In this document: positions 1-8,503 of the stretch, in pieces
Position numbering within the stretch: position 1 is the first letter of the stretch
Layout of the letters: the number at the start of each line of letters is the position of its first letter
Source: Marinimicrobium sp. C6131
GTDB taxonomy: Bacteria > Pseudomonadota > Gammaproteobacteria > Pseudomonadales > Cellvibrionaceae
DNA length: 64,000 nucleotides
Assembly (NCBI RefSeq): GCF_026153455.1
Contig: NZ_CP110629.1
Coordinates: 248,001 to 312,000, forward strand
Reading direction: 5' to 3'
Translations under genes and position numbers: made by a program
The notes under the pieces: model-generated
Database searches by the model: none
The model's input: only the letters and a program-made list of their open reading frames with translations
Told to the model about the DNA's origin: nothing

Positions 1-711
1 CTGGTCCACGAAGGAGTATTTGAACAGGGCCCGGGTGTTGCCCGAGGGTTCCCACACCAATCCGAGGTCGCCCTGATCGTTCTCATTGGTGGTGTTGTTG
101 CGGAACGGCTCCTCGGTTTCCTTGAGCATGGCTACCCGGTAGCCGAGATCGCTGCCGTCAAAAGCACCGGTGGCCTCAACGTTGACGCCGGTCAGGTCGT
201 AGTTTCCCGCGATGACTTGCGCGCGAGCGTAAGAGTCCAGCGAAGCCTGGCTGGTGTTGTAGTTGATCAGCCCGCCGGGCTGGCCCGCGCCGTAGATGGC
301 GCCACTGGGTCCCTTGAGCACTTCCACCTGATCCACACCAAACAGGCGGGGAACGGAGAAGCCGGCATAGGGATCGCCGCGCAGACCGTCATACAGGACT
401 TCATCCTGGCGGAAGCCGCGAAAGCTCACGCCGGAGTAACTGAAGAAGTTGACGCCACTGATGCTGCGGTACAGATCCCGGGCATCCCGGGCCCCCTGGT
501 CCTGGATCAGATCCTTGTTGAGAACCTGGACCGACGCGGGAACGCGGGTCAGATCCGCGGACAATCGTGTGGAAACCGACGACTCCGATACCTGATACAG
601 GGTTTGTGCCCGGCCGGTAACGATAAACTCCTCGGTGACTGCCGGGGCTTCCTGTGCCCAGCTCTGTCCGGCCGCCAGTAGTGCGACCGTCATAAGGGAC
701 TGTTTGAACAT
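1..711 (-). CDS. TonB-dependent siderophore receptor, 5' part (runs off the window)
   Basis: The frame is open from an ATG at 711 leftwards to base 1 (237 codons, no stop), so the C-terminal barrel lies outside the window. The product starts with a short signal peptide ending around Ala-Gln (residues 19-20), then a TonB-box-like EEFIVTGRA and a plug domain with the SVQVLNKDLIQDQG and VEVLKGPSGAIYGAGQPGG motifs typical of ferric-siderophore receptors of the FhuA/FpvA type. It would sit in the outer membrane and import a ferric siderophore with energy from TonB-ExbBD. A Fur-like box at 741-759 lies just upstream, which fits iron repression. The ligand cannot be deduced from the plug alone. Family assignment is firm; siderophore specificity is unknown. 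Confidence 0.9.
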   Translation of the reverse strand, partial: MFKQSLMTVALLAAGQSWAQEAPAVTEEFIVTGRAQTLYQVSESSVSTRLSADLTRVPASVQVLNKDLIQDQGARDARDLYRSISGVNFFSYSGVSFRGFRQDEVLYDGLRGDPYAGFSVPRLFGVDQVEVLKGPSGAIYGAGQPGGLINYNTSQASLDSYARAQVIAGNYDLTGVNVEATGAFDGSDLGYRVAMLKETEEPFRNNTTNENDQGDLGLVWEPSGNTRALFKYSFVDQ

Positions 712-740
712 GTGTGTGGACCTCCGCTTAATCAAGTTTT

Positions 741-759
741 GCGAATAATAATACTTCTC
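741..759. promoter_or_regulatory. Fur-box-like site upstream of the siderophore receptor
   Basis: The 19 bases at 741-759 match the classical 19-bp Fur consensus at 13 of 19 positions, counted by hand. The site lies 30 bp upstream of the receptor start in an AT-rich patch within GC-rich DNA. The role as an iron-dependent operator is inferred. Confidence 0.5.
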
Positions 760-905
760 GTTTAGTTTATCAATAATATGTGCCAGCCGAGGATGGTTTT
801 GGAGAGCGGAGGTGTGGTTGGACCACCAGGAATGGATGCCGATCGATAGCGGGAGATGACGGAGTGGCCCGCCGCACGAGAGGCGGCAGGCTCGTTCAGA
901 ATGGA

Positions 906-3900
906 TCAGGTGCGGGCGGCGCCAAAGCGCAAGTACATCGCCGGAACCACCAACATATTCAGTGCGGTGGAGCTGAGCAGCCCCCAGAGAATCACAATGG
1001 CCATGGGCGCCTGGATTTCACTGCCGGGTTCGCCGCCCGCGAGGGCCAGGGGCACCAGCGCGAGGGCCGTGGCGAGGGCGGTCATCAGAATGGGCACCAG
1101 TCGTTCTTCGGCCCCCTGGCGAACCGCCTGTTCCGGCGTGAGGCCTCCGTCGCGGATCAGGCGGCCGATGTGGTCGATGAGAATCACACCATTGCGAGTG
1201 GCAATGCCGAACAGGGTGATAAACCCGATCAGCACCGCGACGGTGACAATGCCGCCGGCAAACCAGACGCCGGCCACGCCGCCAATCAGAGCCAGAGGCA
1301 GGTTGAGCATCACCAGCACCGCATCCCGGGTTCGGCCGAACGCCGCGACCAACAGCAGGAAAATACCCGCGATCACCAGAGCGCCGAGCAGCAGTAAGCG
1401 GGTGCTTGCCGCCTCGGCGCTCTGGAACTGACCGCCATACTCCACCCGGTAGCCGGTGGGCAGCGTGACGTTGCCGGCGATGGCGGTTTCAATGTCTTCC
1501 ACCACGCTGATCAGGTCCCGTTCGGCGACGTTGGCCATGACCACCAGGTTGCGCTGAACATTCTCCCGGCTGATGGTGTTGGGTCCGCGCTCGCGCCGGA
1601 TATCGGCCAGGGCGGCAAAGGGGACCTGAGCGCCCGAGGCCAGGGTGAGTTGGGTATCGCGCAGGGTATCCAGGTTTTCCTTGGCGCTCCGGGGCAGACG
1701 CACCACCAGATCAAAGCTCGCCTCTCCCTCCAGTAATCGTCCGACGGTGGTGCCATTGAAGGCGGTTTCCAGGGCCTCGGCGGCTTCGGTCATACTGAGG
1801 CCATAGTTGGCCAGGGCTGCCCGGTCAAAGCGGACGGTGACAAACGGGATCTGGCTCTGCTCGTCCATGGCCACATCCACCGCCCCGGGAACGCCGCCCA
1901 CAATGGACTCGATCTGCCCTCCCAGGCGGCGCAGCTCCGAGAGGTCATCGCCAAAGAGCTTGATGGCGATATTGGCCCGGGTGCCAGAGAGCATATGGTC
2001 GATGCGATGAGAAATGGGCTGACCAATAATGACGTTGGTCCCGGGCAGCAGGGCGAATTCCTGACGGAGGGCCGCCAGCAGCTCCGCCTTATCCCGCTCC
2101 CGCATGTCGAGGGAGACATCGATTTCCGAGGCGAATACCTGTTGGGCGTGAGGGTCCAGCTCGGCCCGGCCGGTGCGCCGGGCGGTGGCGACCACTTCCG
2201 GCTGCTCCAACAGAATCTTCTCCACTCGTTGGCCGATGTCATCGGAGGTCTCCAGAGAGGTGCCGGGCAGGGTCACCACACTCAGGGTCAGGCTGCCCTC
2301 GTTGAACTCCGGCAAAAAACCCCGACCCGCGATCGACAGTCCCAGCAGTGACGCCAGCAGCAATGCCAGGGCGCCGCCGATCACGACGCGCCAGCGGCGC
2401 AGAGACCACGCCAGCAGGGGACGGTATCCCGATTTCAGGGCGGCGATCAGACGGGTATCGTGATCCTGGGTTACCGTGCGACTGCCCGGCAGCCCGAGCA
2501 GGCAGAGCACCGGGGTGACGGTGACCGCCACCAGCAGCGACGCCGCCAGGGAAACGACGTAGGCCAGACCCAGAGGCTCCAGCAGCCGCCCCTCGACTCC
2601 GCTGAGGAAAAACAAGGGGAGGAAGACCAGAATGATGATCAGGGTGGCGAAAACGATGGAGCCCTCGATTTCCCGGGTCGCGTTCGAGACAACGCGCAGC
2701 GCCGACTGCTGTTGCGCTTCGGGACGGTCGGCATTTTCCCTGAGCCTGCGGACAATGTTTTCCACCACGATAATGGCGTCGTCCACCAACGCGCCGAGCG
2801 CAATGGTCATGCCCCCGAGGGTCATGGTATTGAGTGTGCCGCCGAGCCAGCGGATGGACAGTACGGCCACCAGCAACGACAGGGGAATGGCTACCAGGGC
2901 GATAGCGGTGGCCCGCACGCTGTACAGAAACAGGAACATGATGGCCACCACCAGAATGGCGCCGTCCCGCAGTGCGGCGCTGAGGTTGTCGATGGAGACA
3001 GTAATGAAGTCCGCCTGGCGGAAAGCGTCGGTTTCGATCCGCATGCCCTCGGGCAGTGACCCCTGAAGCTCGTCGATGACGCCATCCAGTCGGCGGGTCA
3101 GTTCGAGGGTGTTCGCCCCCGGCTGTTTCTGAATACCCAGCACCACACCCGGATCGCCCTTGTAGCTGCCGGTGCCCCGGCGCGGTGCCGGTCCCGTCTG
3201 GACCAGGGCCAGATCCCGTACCAGCACGGGGACATCGTCCCGGGTGGTGACCACCGCCTGCTCCAGGTCTTCAATGGTGCGGGCCCGGCCGATGCCCTGG
3301 ATCAGGAATTCCTGGCGGTTTTCGGTCAGAAAACCGGCGGAGGCATTTCGGCTGGCCTCGGCCACCGCCTGGCGCAGTTGGTCCAGCGTTACCCCATAGG
3401 CGGACAACCGCTCCGGTGAGGCGACGACCTGGAACTGGCGGGTTTCGCCCCCGGTGGGGATGACCTCGGCCACCCCCGGCACGGCCAGCAGCCGCCGCCG
3501 GACCTGCCAGTCGGCGGCGGTTTTCAGGGTCATTTCATCGTGCTGCTCCGAGGTGAGCGCGATGAACAGAATCTCTCCCATGATGGAGGTGACCGGTGCC
3601 AGTACGGGCGGCGGCAGGTCCTGGGGCAGGGCCGCCGAGACATTCTGCAGCCGTTCGGCGACGCGCTGGCGGGCGCGATAGATATCTGTGCCCCACTCGA
3701 ACTCCACGGTCACCACACTGATACCGACCCCGGTGTTGGAGCGGACCCGGCGGACGCCGCCGGCACCGTTCATGGCGGTCTCGATGGGAAAGGTCACCAG
3801 CCGCTCGACATCCTCGGGCGGCATGCCGTGGGCTTCCGTCACGATGGTGACCGAGGGGGCGGTCAGGTCGGGAAAGACATCCACCGGAGCCTTAAGGGAC

Positions 3901-3989
3901 GACCAGCCGCCCCAGACCATCAACAGGCCCGCCGCGACCAGGACCAGCAGCCGGTTGTCCAGCGACCAGCGAATGATGCGATCAATCAT
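906..3989 (-). CDS. Heavy-metal efflux RND permease, CzcA/CusA family
   Basis: A 1027-residue inner-membrane proton/metal antiporter, the usual size for the HME-RND family. It opens with the N-terminal helix and the VDVFPDLTAPSV segment diagnostic of CzcA/CusA proteins. Two large periplasmic porter regions follow, and the transmembrane helix 4 signature reads VDDAIIVVEN (residues 402-411). That signature is neither the DFGxxxDGAxxxVEN form of characterised Zn/Co/Ni pumps nor the GAMVDAAIVM form of CusA, so the substrate metal is left open. It is the last gene of the operon; the adaptor gene ends 15 bp upstream, and a GGAG ribosome site precedes the ATG at 3989. It should form a tripartite CBA pump with the two proteins encoded before it. 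Confidence 0.93.
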   Translation of the reverse strand: MIDRIIRWSLDNRLLVLVAAGLLMVWGGWSSLKAPVDVFPDLTAPSVTIVTEAHGMPPEDVERLVTFPIETAMNGAGGVRRVRSNTGVGISVVTVEFEWGTDIYRARQRVAERLQNVSAALPQDLPPPVLAPVTSIMGEILFIALTSEQHDEMTLKTAADWQVRRRLLAVPGVAEVIPTGGETRQFQVVASPERLSAYGVTLDQLRQAVAEASRNASAGFLTENRQEFLIQGIGRARTIEDLEQAVVTTRDDVPVLVRDLALVQTGPAPRRGTGSYKGDPGVVLGIQKQPGANTLELTRRLDGVIDELQGSLPEGMRIETDAFRQADFITVSIDNLSAALRDGAILVVAIMFLFLYSVRATAIALVAIPLSLLVAVLSIRWLGGTLNTMTLGGMTIALGALVDDAIIVVENIVRRLRENADRPEAQQQSALRVVSNATREIEGSIVFATLIIILVFLPLFFLSGVEGRLLEPLGLAYVVSLAASLLVAVTVTPVLCLLGLPGSRTVTQDHDTRLIAALKSGYRPLLAWSLRRWRVVIGGALALLLASLLGLSIAGRGFLPEFNEGSLTLSVVTLPGTSLETSDDIGQRVEKILLEQPEVVATARRTGRAELDPHAQQVFASEIDVSLDMRERDKAELLAALRQEFALLPGTNVIIGQPISHRIDHMLSGTRANIAIKLFGDDLSELRRLGGQIESIVGGVPGAVDVAMDEQSQIPFVTVRFDRAALANYGLSMTEAAEALETAFNGTTVGRLLEGEASFDLVVRLPRSAKENLDTLRDTQLTLASGAQVPFAALADIRRERGPNTISRENVQRNLVVMANVAERDLISVVEDIETAIAGNVTLPTGYRVEYGGQFQSAEAASTRLLLLGALVIAGIFLLLVAAFGRTRDAVLVMLNLPLALIGGVAGVWFAGGIVTVAVLIGFITLFGIATRNGVILIDHIGRLIRDGGLTPEQAVRQGAEERLVPILMTALATALALVPLALAGGEPGSEIQAPMAIVILWGLLSSTALNMLVVPAMYLRFGAART

Positions 3990-4004
3990 GGAACACTCCA
4001 GGGG

Positions 4005-5561
4005 TTAGTGGGCGTGACCGTGGCCGATTTCGTTGCCGCCAGCCGATGCCAGCTTCACCAGGTAGGCGCCTTCGCTGACCACCCGTTCGTCGCGGCTCAG
4101 ACCCCGCTGGACTTCCACCCAGGCACCGTCGCGCAGGCCGAGTTCCACCGGGCGACGTTCAAAGCTTTCACCGTTGATCTGGACATAGACCACAGGGCGG
4201 CCGTCATCGTCGATCACCGCGCTGCGGGGAATCGCCAGCCGGTCGGAGGCGGGCTCGGTAAAGACATGGGCCGCCACTCGGGCGCCGAGCAGCGTGGGGC
4301 CGACCTCGGTGGGGTACTCCACGGTGACGCCCGCAGTGCGAGTGCGCGGATCCACCGAGCTGTCGTAGCGAACCACCCGGGCGCCCCACTGCGCATCCAG
4401 CACCAGCGGGCCGTCGGGTTGATCGAGCCAGGCGCCGCTACTGTGGGCAAGCTCCCCGGCAAAGCGCTCCGGAACCCGGATGGCCAGCCAACGACGCTCC
4501 GGCGCGGCAATCCGGAAGAGTGGATCACCAGCCTTGATAAAGGCGCCGGGACTGACATGGGTGGAGACCACCGCTCCGGCCACCGGCGCGCGCAGCGCGA
4601 GCCCCGCCTCGGCATTGCCGGACTCATATTGCTCCACCCGGGCGCGGGCGGCGCGGAATTCGGCGCGGGCGACATCGAGGGCCTCCCGGGCGTCCAGTAG
4701 CCGCCGTTCGGGAATGGCTCCCTGAGCCAACAGGCCGGTCAGTCGTTCAACATCACGCTCCGCCAGCACCCGCCGGGAGCGGGCCTGTTCCAGCGCGACC
4801 ATCAGGCTGCCGATATCGGACTGGTCACCCAGACGGGGAATCAGGACGCCCAGTGTGGTCCCCTGTTCAACGCGCTGACCCGGCTGAATGAGCGGGGTAC
4901 TGGCGATATAGCCGTCGGCCGGTGCCCGCACGGTGGCGTCGCCATCCGCCGGAGCGGTGACGGTGCCAAAGCCGGGAACCGAGCGTCGTAAGGGGCGGGG
5001 TTGAACGGGTATCGTCGCGAACGGGTTGTCCCACTGCTGCTCTTTCAGATACGCGATATCCCCGTCGGGATGATCGGGCAGACCCTGAATCGCCTCATTG
5101 TCCGCAAACACGCTGATTTCGCCCAGGGAGTGCCGCGCGGTCATATTTCCCTGAGTGATCTCAATGACCAGGTCGAAGTCACCACTATCGCGGGGCGTGA
5201 CGCTGGGCCGAAAGATGCCGCGACTGGTGGGCTCGTTCACCCGGAAACGGGCGACGGTGCGCCCTTCGCGCAGCAGCAAAACGTCCAGGCGCCCCTCAGT
5301 CAGCGGCCTAAAATCACTCAACCGGGTCACGTGGGCGGCAAAGCGTGAACTTTGTCCGGCCACCAGGGGCGGAAATTCCACATACAGTTCGGTGTGTTCA
5401 CTGAAGTCGGTGTACACCAGGGCCGGTGAGTCATGCGCCTCATGGTCGGCGTGATCCCCGTCGGGGCCGTGGTCATGACCGTGTCCGCCCGGAGGTGCGT
5501 CAGAGCAGGCGGTGATCAGCAGAGCCAGACCGAGCGCCCAAAGACGTGAATCAATGGGCAT
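4005..5561 (-). CDS. Efflux RND periplasmic adaptor (CzcB/CusB type) with His-rich ends
   Basis: Predicted 518-residue membrane-fusion protein linking the RND pump to the outer-membrane channel. The start chosen is the ATG at 5561, because it gives a clean lipoprotein signal with lipobox LITAC (Cys19); the frame stays open further upstream but that part is low-complexity shadow of the overlapping gene. After the Cys there is a His/Asp cluster (six His within residues 25-43, beginning GGHGHDHG), then a beta-sandwich domain, the barrel-sandwich halves (around TVRAPADGYI and LALRAPVAGAVV) flanking a helical hairpin, and a C-terminal domain ending GHGHAH. His clusters at both ends suggest metal capture. 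The first 11 bp overlap the preceding lipoprotein gene, so the two are probably translationally coupled. Confidence 0.88.
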   Translation of the reverse strand: MPIDSRLWALGLALLITACSDAPPGGHGHDHGPDGDHADHEAHDSPALVYTDFSEHTELYVEFPPLVAGQSSRFAAHVTRLSDFRPLTEGRLDVLLLREGRTVARFRVNEPTSRGIFRPSVTPRDSGDFDLVIEITQGNMTARHSLGEISVFADNEAIQGLPDHPDGDIAYLKEQQWDNPFATIPVQPRPLRRSVPGFGTVTAPADGDATVRAPADGYIASTPLIQPGQRVEQGTTLGVLIPRLGDQSDIGSLMVALEQARSRRVLAERDVERLTGLLAQGAIPERRLLDAREALDVARAEFRAARARVEQYESGNAEAGLALRAPVAGAVVSTHVSPGAFIKAGDPLFRIAAPERRWLAIRVPERFAGELAHSSGAWLDQPDGPLVLDAQWGARVVRYDSSVDPRTRTAGVTVEYPTEVGPTLLGARVAAHVFTEPASDRLAIPRSAVIDDDGRPVVYVQINGESFERRPVELGLRDGAWVEVQRGLSRDERVVSEGAYLVKLASAGGNEIGHGHAH

Positions 5562-5865
5562 GGTCGTGGTCTTCGCCGTGGTCATGGTCGTCATGGTGTG
5601 ACTCGGTGTCGGTGGTCTCCGCCTCCGGTTGCTCAGCATCGTCGCCGTAGTAGGCTTCCGTGTCTGAGTGATCGTGATCGCCGTGGTCGTGTTCATGACT
5701 GTCCTCGTGGGAATGACCCTCTTCGTGCGGGTGGCTATTGTTTTGCTCATGCGCGTGGTCGTCGCCATGCTCGGCGTCACCGTCGTGCGCGTGCTCGGCA
5801 TCGCTGCAGGCGGTGAGGGTCAAAACCAGTGCGCCGAGAGTGAGTAGGGGCTTCAATGACTTCAT
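5551..5865 (-). CDS. Small histidine/aspartate-rich lipoprotein in the metal efflux operon
   Basis: A 104-residue protein with a lipoprotein signal (lipobox LTAC, Cys20). Everything after the Cys is a low-complexity acidic tail containing 21 histidines, many as HDH, HAH or HEH pairs alternating with Asp/Glu, and no recognisable fold. Its start overlaps the stop of the TolC-type gene in an ATGA and its end overlaps the adaptor gene start, so it is a genuine operon member. By composition it is probably a periplasm-facing metal buffer or chaperone handing ions to the adaptor; this is inference from composition and context. I do not recognise a named family. The repetitive codons also produce spurious long frames on the other strand. 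Confidence 0.75.
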   Translation of the reverse strand: MKSLKPLLTLGALVLTLTACSDAEHAHDGDAEHGDDHAHEQNNSHPHEEGHSHEDSHEHDHGDHDHSDTEAYYGDDAEQPEAETTDTESHHDDHDHGEDHDHAH

Positions 5866-7070
5866 GGTGTTTCTCCGGTCAGTAGTGTCAGTTGGATAAA
5901 GGTGGTGCGCGCTTCCAGCTCGCGCTGGATAAGCGCCCGGCGTGTGTTCAGTTCAGATCGATGAGCGTCAATCAGCTCGGCAATGCTCAGCTCGCCGGCC
6001 GCATAGCTGCTCTCGGCGATGTCAGACAGTGACTCCGGTGACGCATCGATGCTTTCCCGTAACGCCGCAGCGGACGCCTGTTCAGCGGCCAGATCGCGCT
6101 GCAGCGAGTGCAGTCGGGTGGTGAGCTCGGCGCGGGCGAGCGCGAGCTCCGCCCGTTGTTGTTGGGCGTGGCCTCGCTGGGTTCGGGCCTGGCCAGAGTG
6201 TCGGTCGAACAGGGGGATCTCAATACCGATGGAGATGACGTTGCCGTCCGCCTGAAAGCCGGGCTCAACGATCTCCTTGCGGCCGACCCCCAGGGTCAGC
6301 TCCGGCCAACGCCGGCGCTGGGCGGCCTCGGCGCGGAGCTCGGCGCTTTCGGTCTCCGCCGACAGCGCTTGCAACAATGGGCTTAGGGCGACTGCGGAGG
6401 AATCCTCCGGGGTGCGTGGGGGCGGCAGTAGACGGCCCGTGAGGGGTCGCTGGCCGTCACCAATCCGCTGTGCCAGTCGGTCTCGGGCCGAGGTCGCGTG
6501 GGCGCGGGTACTCAGGCGTTCACCCGTCAGCAGCGCCAGTTCCTGGCGAAAGCGTGTGTGATCGTAGCGGGAGGCGTCGCCCGCCTCGACGCGCTGTCCA
6601 ATGGCCTTGGTCAGCTCGGTCAGCCGCCGGTGCCAGTCGGCGATGAGGTCCGCTTCCCGTTGCGCCGCCAGGGCCTGATAGAAATGCAGGCGGATATCCG
6701 CGGCCCACTCCCGGCGGGCGTGGTCGTTGCGAAGATCCGACGCCCGCAGCTGGTGGCGTGCCGCTTTGCGCGTCAGCCCGGGGACGCCGGCCAGATTGAG
6801 GCGTTGGCGGATCGACCAGGTATTCTCCTCGGAGTCGCCCGATGGCAATTCCAGGGCTTCGCGACTGTATTCAACTTCCGGGTTGGCCCAGCGGCCGGCG
6901 GATTCGAGCTGGCCCTCGGCAATGTCGGTGTTGGCGTCCCAGCGGGCGGCGACCTCCGGGTGCTGTAGGCCCAGTTGAACCGCCTCCTGTTCGGTTAGCG
7001 GCGTGTCAGCAACGGCCTGGCCGGAGGCGAGCAGCAGGAGACCAAAGATCGGGGAAAGGGGGAGCTGCAC
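5862..7070 (-). CDS. TolC-family outer-membrane channel (CzcC/CusC type)
   Basis: Predicted 402-residue outer-membrane efflux protein. It has a signal peptide ending near AVA-D (residues 20-22), then TPLTEQEAVQLGLQHPEV, the typical opening of TolC-family metal channels, and two long helical coiled-coil repeats rich in Ala/Arg/Glu. The GTG at 7070 is preceded by AGGAG seven bases upstream. The gene begins 2 bp after the M56 protease gene ends and overlaps the lipoprotein gene by 4 bp, which places it firmly in the BlaI-M56-efflux operon. It would be the outer-membrane exit of the CBA metal pump. Length is normal for the family. Confidence 0.9.
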   Translation of the reverse strand: MQLPLSPIFGLLLLASGQAVADTPLTEQEAVQLGLQHPEVAARWDANTDIAEGQLESAGRWANPEVEYSREALELPSGDSEENTWSIRQRLNLAGVPGLTRKAARHQLRASDLRNDHARREWAADIRLHFYQALAAQREADLIADWHRRLTELTKAIGQRVEAGDASRYDHTRFRQELALLTGERLSTRAHATSARDRLAQRIGDGQRPLTGRLLPPPRTPEDSSAVALSPLLQALSAETESAELRAEAAQRRRWPELTLGVGRKEIVEPGFQADGNVISIGIEIPLFDRHSGQARTQRGHAQQQRAELALARAELTTRLHSLQRDLAAEQASAAALRESIDASPESLSDIAESSYAAGELSIAELIDAHRSELNTRRALIQRELEARTTFIQLTLLTGETP

Positions 7071-7072
7071 GG

Positions 7073-8032
7073 TCAGACTCCTACCAGAAAGCCGAGAAGG
7101 GTTTCGAGGGGATGATGGGCGATCACGAGGACCGCGACACTACCCAGGCAGACGGTGAAGGCCGCAATGGTCGTGACCGGTGTGGCCCGGGATGCCCCGC
7201 AGGGCTGGGCATTGAGCAGCCGATGGATGCGAGGCAGCAGTTGGCCGCCGCTCGCCGGAAGGCTGCCTGTGGGCGCCGGCCCGCTCAGGCGCGCCACCCT
7301 GATCAGGGTCGCTGCAACGGCCTCGGGGCCAAACCGCCGGGCCGCCCGGTCATCGGCTTGCTCCTCCATGCGTTGCCGCCACAGGGCTTGAAGGACCCGT
7401 GCCGAGGATGGCCAGTGCGGCATTAACACGACATTGAACATCAGGTTGCGCAGCGGGTCGCGTTGCCGCAGGTGGGCGACTTCATGGGCCAGAACGATGC
7501 GACGCTCCCGGTGATCAAGCCGGTCAGTCAGCCCGCGGGTCATGAACAGTGCCGGGTAGCGGTAGCCCGCGGTGCAGGCAAAGGCCTCCGGGATGTCGAG
7601 ACGGCGCAGTCGCCCGTGACCCCGGCTCAGGGCCATCAATGCAGTGGTGTTGCGAGCGGCCTTGGACTCTCGGATTAAAAAAACCATCAGGACTCTGATC
7701 AGCAGGCTTGCCAGGGCCGCAGCACCGAGCAGGTGGATCCATTGCAGGTCGAGGGCGGGCCAGTGTTCAAAACATAAATGTGGGTGATGCATACCGTGGT
7801 GTGCGCAGTGATCGGCGATCCAACCCAGGGGTTTGGCGGCCGCGATGACACACATGGCGATGACCGGAGCGGTGATCGCCAGCCAGGGCGTTACAGCCAG
7901 TAGCCATAGGCAGTGACTCTGGCGCTCGGGGCGGAGCCAGCGCCCGACCAACCAGAGCGCCCCGCTGGCGAGAAACCAGCCCATCAGAGCCCCGAGCGCC
8001 AGCAGATAGAGGAAGTCGAGCCACACGGTCAT
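7073..8032 (-). CDS. M56 (BlaR1-type) membrane metalloprotease with a His/Cys-rich loop
   Basis: A 319-residue integral membrane protease. Helices lie at about 4-30, 42-66, 100-120 and 286-306; the zinc motif HEVAH is at 183-187, with downstream acidic MEEQADD (about 222-228) likely giving the third ligand. In BlaR1/MecR1 this domain is cytosolic and leads to loss of the BlaI repressor. The penicillin-binding sensor that follows helix 4 in BlaR1 is absent: only about 13 residues remain. Instead the loop between helices 2 and 3 contains DHCAHHGMHHPHLCFEH and a further His (eight His and two Cys within residues 75-100). By BlaR1 topology that loop is periplasmic, so it is a candidate metal sensor. 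The gene overlaps blaI by 4 bp and is followed 2 bp later by the TolC gene. Confidence 0.88.
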   Translation of the reverse strand: MTVWLDFLYLLALGALMGWFLASGALWLVGRWLRPERQSHCLWLLAVTPWLAITAPVIAMCVIAAAKPLGWIADHCAHHGMHHPHLCFEHWPALDLQWIHLLGAAALASLLIRVLMVFLIRESKAARNTTALMALSRGHGRLRRLDIPEAFACTAGYRYPALFMTRGLTDRLDHRERRIVLAHEVAHLRQRDPLRNLMFNVVLMPHWPSSARVLQALWRQRMEEQADDRAARRFGPEAVAATLIRVARLSGPAPTGSLPASGGQLLPRIHRLLNAQPCGASRATPVTTIAAFTVCLGSVAVLVIAHHPLETLLGFLVGV

Positions 8033-8439
8033 GACGATGTACCTTCGCCGCGCCGTTCTTTCAGCACTTGCTCCAGCTCGTCCAGCGCCCCTTCGTCCAG
8101 TTGATCGGCAGCGTCCACAAAGGCGGCAAGGGAGGAGCGGGCGTCATTGGTGAAGCGGCCCAGCAGGTCGTTGATCAGTCCGGCAATCAGTTGTTGTCGG
8201 GCTACCTGCGGCTGATAGTGAAAGGCGTGAGCTACTTTGGTACGGCTGAGCAGTTGCTTGCGGTACAAGCGGTCGAGGGTGGATTGAACGGTGTTCACGG
8301 AAATGCCCCGGGCCGATCCCACAGTGGCATGCAGGTTTTTGGCGGATTGTCCGGGAGCCCGCCACAGGGCTTCCATAACGGCAATTTCCAGCTCGCCGAG
8401 AGGCGGCGTCCTGTTCGAGGGGGATTCTTTGCCGGGCAC
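8029..8439 (-). CDS. BlaI/MecI/CopY-family winged-helix repressor
   Basis: A 136-residue regulator with the family's N-terminal winged helix (LGELEIAVMEALW, then ISVNTVQSTLDRLYRK) and a C-terminal dimerisation helix. It has no cysteine at all, so it lacks the CxCxxxxCxC copper site of CopY and probably does not sense metal directly. That supports control by the M56 protease encoded immediately downstream with a 4-bp overlap. The GTG start at 8439 has a strong GGAGG site five bases before it. It heads the metal-efflux operon and most likely represses it from the dyad at 8504-8528; this is inference from position. Confidence 0.9.
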   Translation of the reverse strand: MPGKESPSNRTPPLGELEIAVMEALWRAPGQSAKNLHATVGSARGISVNTVQSTLDRLYRKQLLSRTKVAHAFHYQPQVARQQLIAGLINDLLGRFTNDARSSLAAFVDAADQLDEGALDELEQVLKERRGEGTSS

Positions 8440-8503
8440 GGGGCCTCCGTTGGCGTTGTCGTTATTGGGGTTGCGGAGATGATGGTGTTCAGCCTAGTAG
8501 TCA

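Noticed and set aside
3540..4700. Plus-strand frame of 386 codons across the RND operon
   Set aside because: Spans two real minus-strand genes and their junction; its residues show no fold, with His/Gly/Asp bias from the complement of the real genes.
5561..5801. Extension of the adaptor gene upstream of 5561
   Set aside because: The added 80 residues are Thr/Arg/Met low-complexity sequence in the frame overlapping the His-rich lipoprotein gene, and they would hide a clear lipoprotein signal peptide.
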